Shown piece after piece: positions 48,221-59,408 of a stretch of DNA of 64,000 nt. A program made the translations under genes and the position numbers. Numbering within the stretch: position 1 is the first letter of the stretch; each line of letters starts with the position of its first letter. Below the pieces are notes generated by a model. The model was not told the DNA's origin and made no database searches. It saw only the letters and a program-made list of their open reading frames with translations. The stretch spans positions 43,469-107,468 of the forward strand of contig RSEH01000169.1 of the NCBI GenBank assembly GCA_006503475.1. Direction: 5' to 3'. Source of the stretch: Stentor roeselii (taxonomy: Eukaryota > Ciliophora > Heterotrichea > Heterotrichida > Stentoridae).

Positions 48221-51200
48221 TCACGATTTTCCTGTGATTTCATTGAAAAATCTAAGTTTTTCATTAGATTTAAAGTAAAGGGTTGACCCACTGTTGTAGA
48301 TTATTTGATGATCTTCAATGTTCTGATGTGGTTTTTTCAGGTGTTTCGAAGTCGGGTCTTTTAGGTATTTTTTTGACTTGTCTTTGATGATTTTCAGTTT
48401 TTTTTTCAAGGTTTTCAGGTCGAAACAACTGATAAAATTTTCAGATTTTTTCATTTTTCCTGTTGCTTTAAACAACTCTTTCACGACCTTTCCTTCCATC
48501 CTTAAGAAATCCAGACAGTCCTCATTTACCTCCACAGCCAAAACAACAACTTCTAGAACTGGGAAGAGGTCTTTATTGCTTTGTTTGCAAAAAAAGATGA
48601 AGTCTTTTAACTTGTTCATGACTGTTCTCATCAAAGCATCTCTTTTGGAAATCATGAGAATTCCGAGGATTTGAAGGAAAAAAGTGTCTTTTTGATCTTT
48701 TGTGATAGCTTCGAAGAGATATTCGATGAAAATGTCAGAGATTATCTCGTTTTTTAGTAATACAAATGTTTTTCCTAACTCAACTGCCGTCAAAAAATCG
48801 TGTTTTAAGTGAATTACAAGAGAAATAAAATCGTGGTCTGAAAGCAACTGAAGCATTTCTAAGGAAAAAGTCTTGTAAAATAAGAGAAATGATAGAAGCA
48901 GGTACTCTGGTAGTTCTTTTTTTGGGTAGCATTGAGAAATTGAATTAAAAAGAACTGCTTCTGCTCCTTGCTCTTGTGCAAGGGCTGGACTTAATTTACA
49001 GAGCTTAAAAATTACCTCAAAAATTAGGCAGGAATTGAATTTTTCATTTTTTTTCAACTCTTCGAGGATGTAACGAAGGTATCCTGTGCAAACTGAAGGT
49101 CGGGACTGTTGAATCGCAAGAGTGATCAAATCATTCGCCATCTGAGCCTTGATTTTATCATTTAAACCAGTCAAAACCTGAGTCATAACCAGATCCTTTA
49201 AAGTTTCGAGCAAAACCTCACTTTTCCTAAACTCATCCGATCGAACTTTTGGCATCAATCTCAAAAAAAACTTGAAAACATTTTGCAAATCATTAATTCT
49301 CAAAACACTACAAAAGAAATAAAAATAACAAAATTTCAAAATTTTCAAAGAATTCGAATCAATCAAGTTCAAAACGAATTCCTGAAACTCATAAGACATA
49401 TAAAAGTAACTTTTGACCAAATCAACATTCATCCAATTTTCTTCAATCCTCGAAATTCTATTATTACTTGATTTATTAAAAATCAAGACACAAGCAGTAT
49501 TAGTCTTTGTACAAATTTCACTCTGTTGACGAATTCCAAACAAATCTTTAACAAATTCATTATCTTTCATCATTTTCAGGTCTGAGTCCCTAGCCTGCAT
49601 CCAGGATCCTTCAACTTTGCAATAAGAAGCGAAAGAATTAATAGAACTATCAAAACTGATGATTCCAGTCAATTCATATTTCAAGTTTGTCTGACAATTC
49701 ACATGTTTGAACTTTTTCAAGTCGATGTTTAAGTCGAACTCGTATAAAACTCGATTAAAAATCGGGATTTGTGATGAAAGTTTCACTTGATTTAGTCTTT
49801 CTATTAAAATTGTAAGGATTTCAGGACTTTTATAGAGATATCTGTGACTTTGAATGAAATTCATTGTGCCACATTTTTCGCATTCTATTTGTTTTGTTTC
49901 TAACTGGAAGATATTCTCTAAACTTTCAAGTAAATCTTTATAACCAGGGCGAATGGAGAGGTACTTGAAAGGCAAAACTTCTCGACTTTCGATGTGTTCA
50001 CATCCTTTTGTTTTATGATTTTCATTTAAAATCTGACCGACCATTGGAAAGTTAGAACTTTCTCTTTTTAACTGCTGAACAACGACTTTGAAGTAAGAAC
50101 AAAGATCTGTTGGCTTATCAAGAGAAAATTCAGAGATTTTTTCAATTATTTCGTAAAAAGTGTCTGGTTTGAATAAAGATGTTGAGTTTTTTTCGAGTCT
50201 TCGGAAGATTTTTTGGACTTGGAATGAAAAAGAATCGGGTTGATAAAGATTTGAAAAAAGTAACTTTCGGATACTTGACTGGAAAAACAACTGATGGAGA
50301 ATCACGTTTAAATAAGGGTTTAAAAAGGACTTGCAAAAACGCACTAATGAAAAAGAACCGAAAAATAAGGAGTCTGAAGATGTTGAATAATTGTTTTGAA
50401 GGGATGAATGGCAGGAAATTTCTAAATGTGGTAAAATCATTAGTTTTTTTTGCTCTGATGTGAAAGTGAAAAGACTTTTCAAGTAGTTTAAAAGATTTTT
50501 CCTTGTTTTTTTGGATTTTAGGAAAAAAACTGAACTGAGGATTGAAGAAAGAATGAAGTTCAGGTCGTTTTCTGATAAAGAGAAATTTTTGGATTCTAGA
50601 AGGTTTAAAAGACCTGAAACAATTTTTTTTCTTTGAGAGATGAGCCCGTCTTTTAATATAGAAAGAAGGATTTGGTGGTAATCTGAAGACTCAGAAAGTT
50701 GAAGAAAACGTTTCAGGTAAATAAAAAGCTCGTTTTTTATACTGGGTGAACTTTTGTAATGAAGTAAATCTTGCAGAATATATCTAAGAGTTAAATCTAG
50801 GACTTTCTGACTTTTTTCAGCAAGTTCTACAAAATAATTTAACACCTGGACTGAAATCTTCGTATTTTGCCCTAAAAATCCGATATTTTCCCAAAACTTA
50901 AGAAAAAAAACAGAATCTTGGCAAAAATCTTCATAAAAATCGATTCGAAATTCTTTAATAATAAAAAAAATCTCAATCACAATTCCTTCAACATCCACTT
51001 CAGACAGTGAAACAAAACAAATCGCTAAAAAAATCCTTCGAATCAGTGACTCCGAAACTAAAAACTGAAATTTTTGCATTAATTTCAAGGAAATAACTAA
51101 AAAATCCTTGTTAAATTCCACATCATTCCAGGAATTTTCATTAAAAATACTAATCAAAAAAGTAACTCCTCCTTTTTCTAAGAACTTTTCCAGCCATTTT

Positions 51201-53743
51201 TCATCATTCATGAAATTTTCAATGATTTTTATCTGAAAAGCAAAAGTAAAAAAAGTCGATTTAACAATATCTCTGACATCATCATCTAAAACAAGTAGTT
51301 TATGAAAAGCGAATTCACTAAAAGGAATAGCAGTTAAAACATCAAAAGCGATTTTCGAGTACTCCTGTTCTTCATTCAAAACCTGAAGTAAAAACTTCTG
51401 AATCTCAAAAGAACCCGTGAAAAATTCTTCAATAGTTAAAAGTTGTTTAGTTTCATTTTCAAAGTCAATTAAAATCGTGTTCTGATTGAGAAACTTGACC
51501 CTAACATCATCTTCATACCTTCCATACCTTGAGTCATCACAAAGAAAAACCGTGTTCCAATAATTTCTGCCGTATTTACTCGCCACTTTCTTTTTAAGAC
51601 TTCTAACATCTGAGCACTGGTCAATATAAACCTCGTTAAACTGTTCTTCTTGAAACTTGTAAAGAAAAAACAAGAGTCCATATCCAGAGTCTTCAGCAGG
51701 TCTAATGAAACTTTTAATCATTTTTAACACCCTGGGTTTTGTCAGGGTGTTGCAGTTTCGAAGCACTAAAGAAAAAAAATCTTCCCAAATATTTTTCCTG
51801 CTGTTGTCAAGATTTTCTCCTAACTTCAAATGAAGATTAACCAGGATTTCACAGCCTTCTAAAAAAATCAAATCATTGCAGTTCAAAGTAAGTTCAACTA
51901 AAGTGTCAGTATTTCTAAGTAACTTCTGAAGCCTCATCAAAAAACAACTTTTTTTCAATTCAATGCAACGATCATAACTATTAATCAAAAGATAAATCCT
52001 CAAAAAGCACCTAAATGAAAAAATAGACCAACTCTGAAAATCACTGCAAGTTAAGAAATGCTTTACAAAGATCTTCTCAGTTACATCAGGTGCAAAAAAA
52101 ACGATGCACTTTTCCATCCAGTCTAAAAAAGCATCTTCATTTGCAGAGTTTTTAAGAAAAAGAAACAAATCAGAAAACATTTTTTTACTGATTTTTTTTG
52201 AATATTTTACATAAATTTCAAGGTACTTTAGAAGAAACTGGATTTTTTCTCGACTTTCATAAACTGAATCTTCTTGATTTTTGATGTAGCCGATGGTGGA
52301 CAATGCAGACTTTTCTGATAAGTGATGTTTGAAGTTTGTATTAAGTCTATCAAGGTCAACTAAAAGTCTCGCATTTTGAACGATGTTGACTCCTTTTTCT
52401 ATTTTATGAATATGGTCGATTATTTCATTTGTTACTTTCGGGTTTATTGAATACCTGTGATATAACTTGCTTAGTATCAAAATTCCTAAGTTATTATAAG
52501 TCACGTCATCGCAATTCAACAAGTCATCAAAGAAGTCACGGTTGAATTCATAGTAGTTAAACTCAAAAGACTCAAAAATATTTTCTGTGAACTGAGTCGC
52601 GAAAAGCACTTCTTCGAAAGAACCTCGAGAAAAAGAGTCGAAAATTGTTGTAATTCCGGATTTTGACAGCTTTTTACAGGTCATTAAAAGGTACTCGGCG
52701 ACGGAGGCGCCGATGATGTCAGAAGAAATTGCTTTGTAGATTTCTTTTACCTGGTCGCAGTTTAAACTTGAAGTCATTTGGATGAGGACTGGTTGGAAGA
52801 TGGAGAAGATTTCTAAGTCGTTTGAATGCAAAACGACGTTTAATGCTTGGCTTTCACAGATTTGCTTTATCAGGTCTTTGTTCTTGTCAACTAAGGATTT
52901 TAACTTGCTTAGGGCTTGCTTTATCATGAAAGTTGACCCTGATGAAAGTACTTCTTCTATCAGCTTCATACGTAACTTGCTGCAAGAGGAGAGAATTTCG
53001 ATTTCTTCGCTTTTTTCGTAGACCTCGTATACTGAGTCGAAGTTTATGCCGTCCATGTTTCTTTCACTGAAAACTGTGAGTTTCACTGAGAGCAGGTCAA
53101 GAAACTTCTCCATAAAATCATCAAGAAAGGGCTTTTGAACAAACTTCAGCATAGAAAACATATGAAAATCAAGAATCAGTTCCATACACGCTCTAATTAA
53201 AATTTACTCAGATAGCAAAATCTTATAAAACAATTCAAAACCTTTCATTTTTCCAAACAAGTTGATGAAAAATAAAGTCAAACCATTCGAAGTCGACTTC
53301 AAAATCGACCCTTCCCAAGGTTTAAACTCTTTTTTCGGAGAGAATTTTTTACATGTCTCATGAAACGTGAAGTGAAAATCATCCAATCCTGAAACCATCA
53401 AATTAACCTTCGCAAAGCACTGTAAAGTTGAATAGTTTAAAATATCAGAAACATTTGGAATAGAAACATTTTTTGCCCATTCTAAAAAATATTGAATGAC
53501 TTCTGAGAAGAATTTTATTATTTCCAGGTTTTCTTGCTTTTTATAGCTGCCTTGCAACACCTTGTATATAAAAAGTCGGATTTTTGAGAGGAACACGTCG
53601 GCTGACTCGTCGAGACGAGATAAGTGGAACTTTAACCTTGTTAGGTATAAGTCTAGGTCGTTTGAGTTGAATTTCCAGTTGTTTTGGCTACTGTTGTCTA
53701 AGATTTCTAAGGACTTGTTTGCTTCTCTTGAGGAATTTACCAT
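48221..53743 (-). CDS. Giant USP9X/USP34-type ubiquitin-hydrolase homologue, active site degenerate (one 15-nt intron)
   Basis: 1,835 aa after removing intron 53193-53207. The first ~950 residues are helical, armadillo/HEAT-like, as in USP9X, USP24 and USP34. The C19 domain follows: the Cys box reads LNPYLNVILHQLFFQ, aligning with NTCYMNSVLQQLF, so the nucleophile is Pro (codon 50315-50317). One zinc-finger Cys pair (CEKCG) remains of two. The LPFKYLSI, LTILIERLNQ and YELTGIISF strands are clear. The His box GHY is replaced by FASY. Fold recognisable, catalytic Cys and His lost. The C-terminal ~500 residues are again helical. A ubiquitin-binding or scaffold pseudoenzyme is inferred. Confidence 0.75.
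53193..53207 (-). other. 15-nt intron (phase 2)
   Basis: Coding strand GTAAATTTTAATTAG. Retention gives TAA at positions 2-4. Joins ..KILLSE to ACMELILDF. Confidence 0.9.
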
Positions 53744-53775
53744 TAAGACTTTATTGGAAGATTAGATTATAAAAA

Positions 53776-53973
53776 ATGCTTCGGGTTTTTCAGTATTTAT
53801 CTGCTTTTTGGGTTGGGTTTAAAGTCGTTCAGACGAAAATTATGGTTTCGGTTTTGACTGGAAGAGATGAGGATAAGTTCATGAAAATCGAAGATTTTTC
53901 TAGATTCCCAAGCGAAGAAGAAATCGAAAGGTTCGGTAAAAAAGCCGTGAAAAGTCACCTAAAACTTGATTAA
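53776..53973 (+). CDS. Possible small protein (65 aa)
   Basis: MLRVFQYLSAFWVGFKVVQT onward: a hydrophobic, amphipathic N-terminal helix that could be a mitochondrial targeting or membrane segment, then an acidic region and a basic end. Starts 32 nt from the divergent ATG of the USP-like gene. No homology recognised. Its placement between two long genes and a good coding-like composition favour a real small gene. Confidence 0.45.
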   Translation: MLRVFQYLSAFWVGFKVVQTKIMVSVLTGRDEDKFMKIEDFSRFPSEEEIERFGKKAVKSHLKLD

Positions 53974-54122
53974 CCCTAATTATAACCAGATCCCTCATGA
54001 ACCAATCTTTCAAATCCATCTCCATCAGACCCAAAAAAATTCCTAATTCTCCTAAAAACTCAATCAATTGAAAACAATGACGATTCTCAACCCTCCAAAC
54101 TTACTCTTGAATTATTCCTATT

Positions 54123-55235
54123 TTAATCATCATCTTCCTGAATCGCATCAAGTGGGTCATAAGGTTGGTATTCCTCGTCTTGTCCAATCATAGAAAGAGG
54201 ATCATCAGTCTTGGAGTTAGGTTTGTTCTCTGAAGAAACATTAAAGTCCCAGCTGTCTGACTCTGAATTAAGTCTTTCTCTGTTTGTGCAGAGTAAAGAG
54301 TTTCTGGGAATGTTTATCATGTGCTCCAGTGGCGGCAAACGGGTTACTAGATGCTCTCTGATGTAATCGCTTCCCCTCGCTTTATGAAAAAATCTTTTCT
54401 TAAGCAAGATTTCAGCTGTTGGACGCTTTTCTGGGTCTTTTTGAAGACAGGAGTTTACTAGGTCTTTGAAGGAATTGTCGAATGGCTCGTCTCGGCCTAG
54501 GACTGGAGGGTCCGAGTTCTTAACAAGTAAAATAATCTTCATAGGAGTATGATCAATAAAAGGCGGAACCCCTTTAGCAATTTCAATCCCAGTGATTCCA
54601 AAGCTCCAAATATCCGCTTTAAAATTATACCCACTTCCACTTCCACTTTCCATAACCTCCGGTGCCATCCAACACGGACTTCCAGTTAAAGTCTTCGCAG
54701 TTTTTCCAACCCTTAGACTAGAAGAAACTCCAAAATCCGCCAAATAAATATTTCCTTGTCCATCCATCAAAATATTCCCGGCTTTGACATCCCTATGAAT
54801 TTGCCCTTCTTGGTGAAAGTAAGCCAAAGCCATAAGGACTTCCTGCAAAATAGAAGCAATAAGTACTTCATCTTTCAGACCATCTCTAAACATGAACCTT
54901 AAAATGTTTCCAATGGATCCACAGTCCATAAGAGGCATGACCATCCAAAGCTGAGTTTTCGAAATGAAGCAGACATGATAATGAATGATATTCGGATGTG
55001 AAGAAAGTTTCATTATTTGGATTTCTTTTCGGATTTCTTCCAGGTTCTTGTCTTGGAAATGCTCCAACTCGATTATTTTTATTGCGACTTTTTCTTGGTT
55101 ATGTGGACCTTCCATCACGTAGGCCCAATGCACCTAGATAAAGCGTACGACTCCGAATGTGCCGTAACCGATTTGGCTACCCAGCTGGTAGGCTGATGAG
55201 GACAAAGGCCAATCTGTGTAGGTATGGCCGCTCAT
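54123..55235 (-). CDS. STE20/OSR1-SPAK-like kinase (one 15-nt intron)
   Basis: 365 aa after removing intron 55134-55148. Splicing joins IGYGTFGVV to HWAYVMEG, completing the glycine loop. Other motifs: VAIKIIEL, HRDVKAGNILM, ADFGVSSSL, TGSPCWMAPEVM and the acidic tail with SESDSWDFNV. The TGSPCWMAPE substrate-anchor motif and HRDVKAGNIL are characteristic of OSR1/SPAK/FRAY kinases, which control cation-chloride cotransport. A C-terminal CCT domain is not seen. The ATG at 55235 gives an N-terminus of MSGHTYTDWP, as expected before the kinase. Confidence 0.85.
55134..55148 (-). other. 15-nt intron (phase 0)
   Basis: Coding strand GTACGCTTTATCTAG. Terminal TAG in frame if retained; removal reconstructs the kinase glycine loop. 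Confidence 0.95.
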
Positions 55236-56072
55236 TATTTTATTTTGAAGGATTTGATTCGGGATCGAAGGTTTTTTTCGGTTTTAGAGGAATTCTGTTG
55301 ATTTTGGATTTTTGGAATTGCTTTCGGAAATGAGACTTTTTGCATGGGTTTAGTTTTTTTTATTTTAGAGGAATATTGATTGGAAGGAATGAGATTGTTT
55401 GAGGTTAAGTGGATTTAATTTTTTGGGGATTTTTTTGGTTGAAATTTAGGCTTTGTTGTTGGATGATTGGGAGAGTAAAACTTTTTTAAACATTTAGATT
55501 ATTTAGAAAGGGGTGGATTGGTTTTTTAGACGCTTGTGTTTGAAACTAGAGTTAAGGAATTATGAAGACTAATTTTTTAGAATGGAAGGTTTTTTATAGG
55601 TGAAAATATGTAAATTAAAATGATTTTGATAATAGATATAATATTTTTAGAGAGCATATAGTGATTTGTTTTTTTATGATGAATTTATAGATGCTTTGAT
55701 AGTTTTACTATTAAATATATAGGTGATTTTACTAGAGTAGTTGATATAATGTATTAGGCAATATTAGAAGAAAATAAATTATGTTTGAGTTGATAAAATC
55801 TAATAACAGTGGAATTTACAAAATAAATAGGCAATTTTGCTTATTTGGAATTAATAAGTAATTTGAATAATTTTGTAAATTTTTATTGCAGTTTTAATCC
55901 TTGTCGAATGTTTAATGAAATCCTAGTATAGGCTAAGAATTAAGTATTGTTTGAATTGAATTTGTGTAAAATCTGATAAATTATCTTAAGTATGATTTGC
56001 CAACTATTGCCTAATATATCATTGAAATTAAATTTCTATTCATAAAATCCATTTTATACTCTTTCCTTTATT
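55236..56072. other. Divergent intergenic region
   Basis: 840 nt. The left third is strongly G/T-rich on plus; the right is AT-rich. The word TTGCC(T)AATA recurs in both orientations (AGGCAATATTAG near 55754 and TATTGCCTAATA near 56005), a weak inverted repeat. No gene. Confidence 0.5.
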
Positions 56073-56744
56073 ATGCAAAAATGCTACCTAGAAGTATCCA
56101 AAGTGGAATCATCAAGATTCAGCCCAGAATTCAACCTATTTGAGAAAAATTCGAAAGAACTTGAAAAGCTGAAAAATCTTATTACTAAATCTTTTGAGTC
56201 GACAAGACCTTTAACTTCTAGTTCAGGGATAGCAAACCTTCAAAAAAAACAATATCCTCTTAATATTCGACTACGGTTCAAAAAACCACATTTGCGGAAG
56301 ATGAAATATTATTTGCACGATGTTCCCCCTTTCGCTGAAGAGTTTGTAAAAGAAGTCACTCCAAAGAAATATTTGGTAAAAGGTAAAATTGATAACCGAA
56401 AGACAGATGAAGTGTCGAGATCAACAACTGGATGGAAGACAATTACAGAAAAAAGCGTCGATATTAAAGGAAGTTCACTACTAACATTTAGAGACTTCAA
56501 ATATCGATTCAACTCAACTTTCAGGGCTTCGACCAGCTTATCAAAAAAGTCAAAGCTTTTAATTAAAACTCCCAAGAAAGAACTAAACGAAAAACCCTTA
56601 TTCCGAGTAATAGTCAACAGGCAGAAGCACGTTCGTTTTCGTAAAAAAGAGATAAAAACTCTAGACGGCGAAGAAAAGGTAAATGAAAAAATAAAGAAAT
56701 TGAAAGAGATAATCAAAGATCCTTTAATATACGGTATTGATTAA
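56073..56744 (+). CDS. Basic hypothetical protein
   Basis: 223 aa, highly basic (many KK/RK pairs, e.g. RLRFKKPHLRKMK), no recognised domain or membrane segment. Starts at ATG and ends in TAA, 107 nt from the 3' end of the convergent SH3 gene. A nucleic-acid or microtubule-binding protein would fit the charge, but nothing shows it. Confidence 0.6.
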   Translation: MQKCYLEVSKVESSRFSPEFNLFEKNSKELEKLKNLITKSFESTRPLTSSSGIANLQKKQYPLNIRLRFKKPHLRKMKYYLHDVPPFAEEFVKEVTPKKYLVKGKIDNRKTDEVSRSTTGWKTITEKSVDIKGSSLLTFRDFKYRFNSTFRASTSLSKKSKLLIKTPKKELNEKPLFRVIVNRQKHVRFRKKEIKTLDGEEKVNEKIKKLKEIIKDPLIYGID

Positions 56745-56851
56745 TTGAAAGTCATCAAACACAAATAAATAAATAGCACAATAGTTTTGAAAATATTCTT
56801 AGTATAAAGCTAAGACATAAAAACACTAGAAACTTTGAAACAAAGATTAAA

Positions 56852-57742
56852 TTAATCAAGCATCACACAAGTTTTAGGAAATCTGCCAATTTCATCTCCT
56901 ACTTTTCCAATCCACCATCCATTACCTTCATCATTATTGAAAACCATAACACGATCTCCAGGACTCAAGCTAATCTCTTCAGGACTATCAGCAACATGAG
57001 AATGCAAAGCAATAGCTTCCAAAAACCCATTACTAACAGCAGCCGGAGGAGTAACAACTTCAGGTTCCAAATAACTGAAACTAGCAGTATCCTTCAACTC
57101 AAGACTCCTAACAACACTATTCTCGACATTTAAAATATCAGCAACTTTCGCCAAAAGTTCTTCAACAGTTTCCCTCGGGTCTTTTCCAGGCGGATTTCTA
57201 AGAAAATTTAAAATTTCATAAGCCTTCAAATTAACCTGAACTTTACATTCTTCAAATTCTTTTCTAATCAAAAAATTATCTTCCATGATTTTTCCTTCTT
57301 GAAGAGTTTTTTCTTTTCGAATTTTTTTATTTTCAATTGAAAGACTTTCAAGTTCTTTTTTCATTCCAGCTTCTTGCAAGCGAAATTCGTGTTCTTGACT
57401 TTTAAGCTTGTCTTCGAGTTGTTGTCGTTTAATTTTTTGTTCAGTGATTTTTTCCATCAGTGAGTTGATGTGGGACATGTAGTGAGAGTCACTTGGGCCT
57501 TGGCTCAAGAAAGACTTTTGATCAGTGTCTTCTAGTTTTGGCTTTGGGGTCTCTGCTGATCTTTTGTTTAGAATTCCTTTGTTTTTTAGAATTCGCTGGC
57601 CGAGAGGACTCACGTTTTTTTTGAGATCTGTCAGTTTTGTTAGGCGAGATGCTGAGTGGGAATGGACTTCTTCTGGGGTTTTCTTTGGTTCTAGCTTGGA
57701 TTTTAAGATTCTTGCTTTGCTCATCGCTTTGCGCTTTTCCAT
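56852..57742 (-). CDS. Coiled-coil protein with C-terminal SH3 domain
   Basis: 296 aa from the ATG at 57742 (an in-frame TTG lies 21 nt upstream). Basic N-terminus, a coiled coil at about 100-165, then an SH3 domain at the extreme C-terminus: ALHSHVADSPEEISLSPGDR, VMVFNNDEGNGWWIGKV and GRFPKTCVMLD hold the ALYDY-like, WW and Px-Y-type positions. The first position ALYDY is ALHSH, so ligand preference may be altered. Endocytic and cytoskeletal adaptors have this layout. Divergent from the NHE gene with 34 nt between ATGs. Confidence 0.8.
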   Translation of the reverse strand: MEKRKAMSKARILKSKLEPKKTPEEVHSHSASRLTKLTDLKKNVSPLGQRILKNKGILNKRSAETPKPKLEDTDQKSFLSQGPSDSHYMSHINSLMEKITEQKIKRQQLEDKLKSQEHEFRLQEAGMKKELESLSIENKKIRKEKTLQEGKIMEDNFLIRKEFEECKVQVNLKAYEILNFLRNPPGKDPRETVEELLAKVADILNVENSVVRSLELKDTASFSYLEPEVVTPPAAVSNGFLEAIALHSHVADSPEEISLSPGDRVMVFNNDEGNGWWIGKVGDEIGRFPKTCVMLD

Positions 57743-57776
57743 TATAACAGTCGGGTGATTCAATAATTGGAGAATT

Positions 57777-59366
57777 ATGTCTAATCTTGCAGGAGAAACT
57801 TTAGCTGCGCTAGTGTTGGTGGTTCTTTACTTACTAATCTCAGTATACATAACCAAATTCAGCGAAAAGCACTACTTTCTACATATGATCCACGAATCAA
57901 GTCTCTGCATCATGCTAGGTATGTTAGTGGGTTGGGTGATCTACTGGACCTCGTCTCACCCTCCACACAAGTTCGAAAGTTCCTTATTTTTTCACTTCAT
58001 GCTTCCCTTCCTCTTCTTCGGAGTAGGCTACAACATGAAGCGAAGAAGATTTTTCAGAAACATTGGTCCAATCGTTTTAAACGGAGTAGTAGGAACCTTA
58101 ATCAACTTCATCCTACTAACAGCCTTAGCAGAGGCATTCGTGAGCATCACTCTGATAAAGGAAGAATTAATCGGAATCAACATTGACCTTCAAGACGCTC
58201 TTGCAATAGGCGCAGTGCTTTCAAGTCCTGAAACAGTCGTCACCTTGTCAGTCATAAAAGACTTGAGCAACCCGACATTGAACAGCGTGATTTTCGGTGA
58301 AAGTCTTTTAGGCAATGCGGTGTCGATTTTGCTGGTAAATTCGATAAAATTCGTTGATTTTGATGAATTTACTGGAAGGAACTTTTTTTGGTTTATTGGA
58401 GTTATTCTTTATAGTCTTGTTGGAAGTGTCGTACTTGGAGTGATTTTAGGATTTTTAAGTGCTTTGATGACGAAAAACTTTAAACAGATTAAGAAAAACC
58501 CGAGTAAACAAGTGGCTCTTCAGTTTTATATTGCTTGGACTGGGTATATTATTTCGACCATGATTGAGTGCTCTGGGGTTTTGACGATTTTGGTCTGTGC
58601 GATCATTACTAGTCATTATTCTTGGTATAACATGAAAAGGGAAAGCAAAGTTGTTGTTATTGAAACTTTTAGGTTCTTTGGAGAAGGGGCAAGAGCTTTG
58701 ATCTTCGGGTATCTTGGACTCACTTCGATGACTTATAGTGTTGGTGATGTCTCGCCGTTACTTTTGTTCTTGTTTATGTTGTCTATTTTAGTTACGAGGT
58801 TCTTTACCACTTTTGGACTCGCTTTCATTTTGAAGATGATTAAGAAGTCGTATGAGTTCTCGTTTAGACAACTTGCTATTTTGTGGGTTGGAGGACTTTT
58901 TAGAGGGTCTATTGCTTTTGCCTTGATTCTTTCGATTTCAACTCATCACAAAGACATGATAAGAGCAACAATCCTTTACATAATCATCTGTTCAATGATA
59001 GCCTACACCTTGATCCTTCCTTTCTGGTACCGATGGATGTCACCACTAGAGTACTACGAAAGACACCAAAGCATAATAGAAGCCCTTGCAGACGGGTACT
59101 ACCGAAACTCCTACATGATAACCGGCAAAGAAAACTACGAAAAAATCCAACTTTACAACACTAGAAGAAACTGGTTCCACTCCAAATGGCGAGACCTCGA
59201 CAACAAATACTTAAAACCATGTCTCATAAACCCAAAAGCTCTGCAAAAGCTTCAAGAAAACAAGAAAAAACTAGAAGATGAAAACCACGACCTCTTCAAA
59301 CCAAAAGAACCAAAAAATCCAGGAGAAGAAACCGAATTAAGCGACGCAAACCTGATCCTCAAATAG
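57777..59366 (+). CDS. Na+/H+ exchanger family protein with altered ion site
   Basis: 529 aa, about 11-12 hydrophobic segments then a ~100-residue charged cytosolic tail. NHE/CPA1 landmarks: FMLPFLFFGVGYNMKRRRFF, GAVLSSPETVVTLSVIKDL, VIFGESLLGNAVSILL, GALIF-like ARALIFGYLGLT, and WVGGLFRGSIAFALIL. In CPA1 exchangers the second reads TDPVTV and the third reads LLNDA; here they are PETVV and LLGNA (G179, N180), so the ion-binding Asp of the ND motif is absent. Either transport is altered or lost, or the carboxylate is supplied elsewhere. Plasma or vacuolar membrane location cannot be decided. Confidence 0.8.
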   Translation: MSNLAGETLAALVLVVLYLLISVYITKFSEKHYFLHMIHESSLCIMLGMLVGWVIYWTSSHPPHKFESSLFFHFMLPFLFFGVGYNMKRRRFFRNIGPIVLNGVVGTLINFILLTALAEAFVSITLIKEELIGINIDLQDALAIGAVLSSPETVVTLSVIKDLSNPTLNSVIFGESLLGNAVSILLVNSIKFVDFDEFTGRNFFWFIGVILYSLVGSVVLGVILGFLSALMTKNFKQIKKNPSKQVALQFYIAWTGYIISTMIECSGVLTILVCAIITSHYSWYNMKRESKVVVIETFRFFGEGARALIFGYLGLTSMTYSVGDVSPLLLFLFMLSILVTRFFTTFGLAFILKMIKKSYEFSFRQLAILWVGGLFRGSIAFALILSISTHHKDMIRATILYIIICSMIAYTLILPFWYRWMSPLEYYERHQSIIEALADGYYRNSYMITGKENYEKIQLYNTRRNWFHSKWRDLDNKYLKPCLINPKALQKLQENKKKLEDENHDLFKPKEPKNPGEETELSDANLILK

Positions 59367-59408
59367 AACTTTAATCTTAGAATTCATTAAAATCATCTTT
59401 TTACATTT

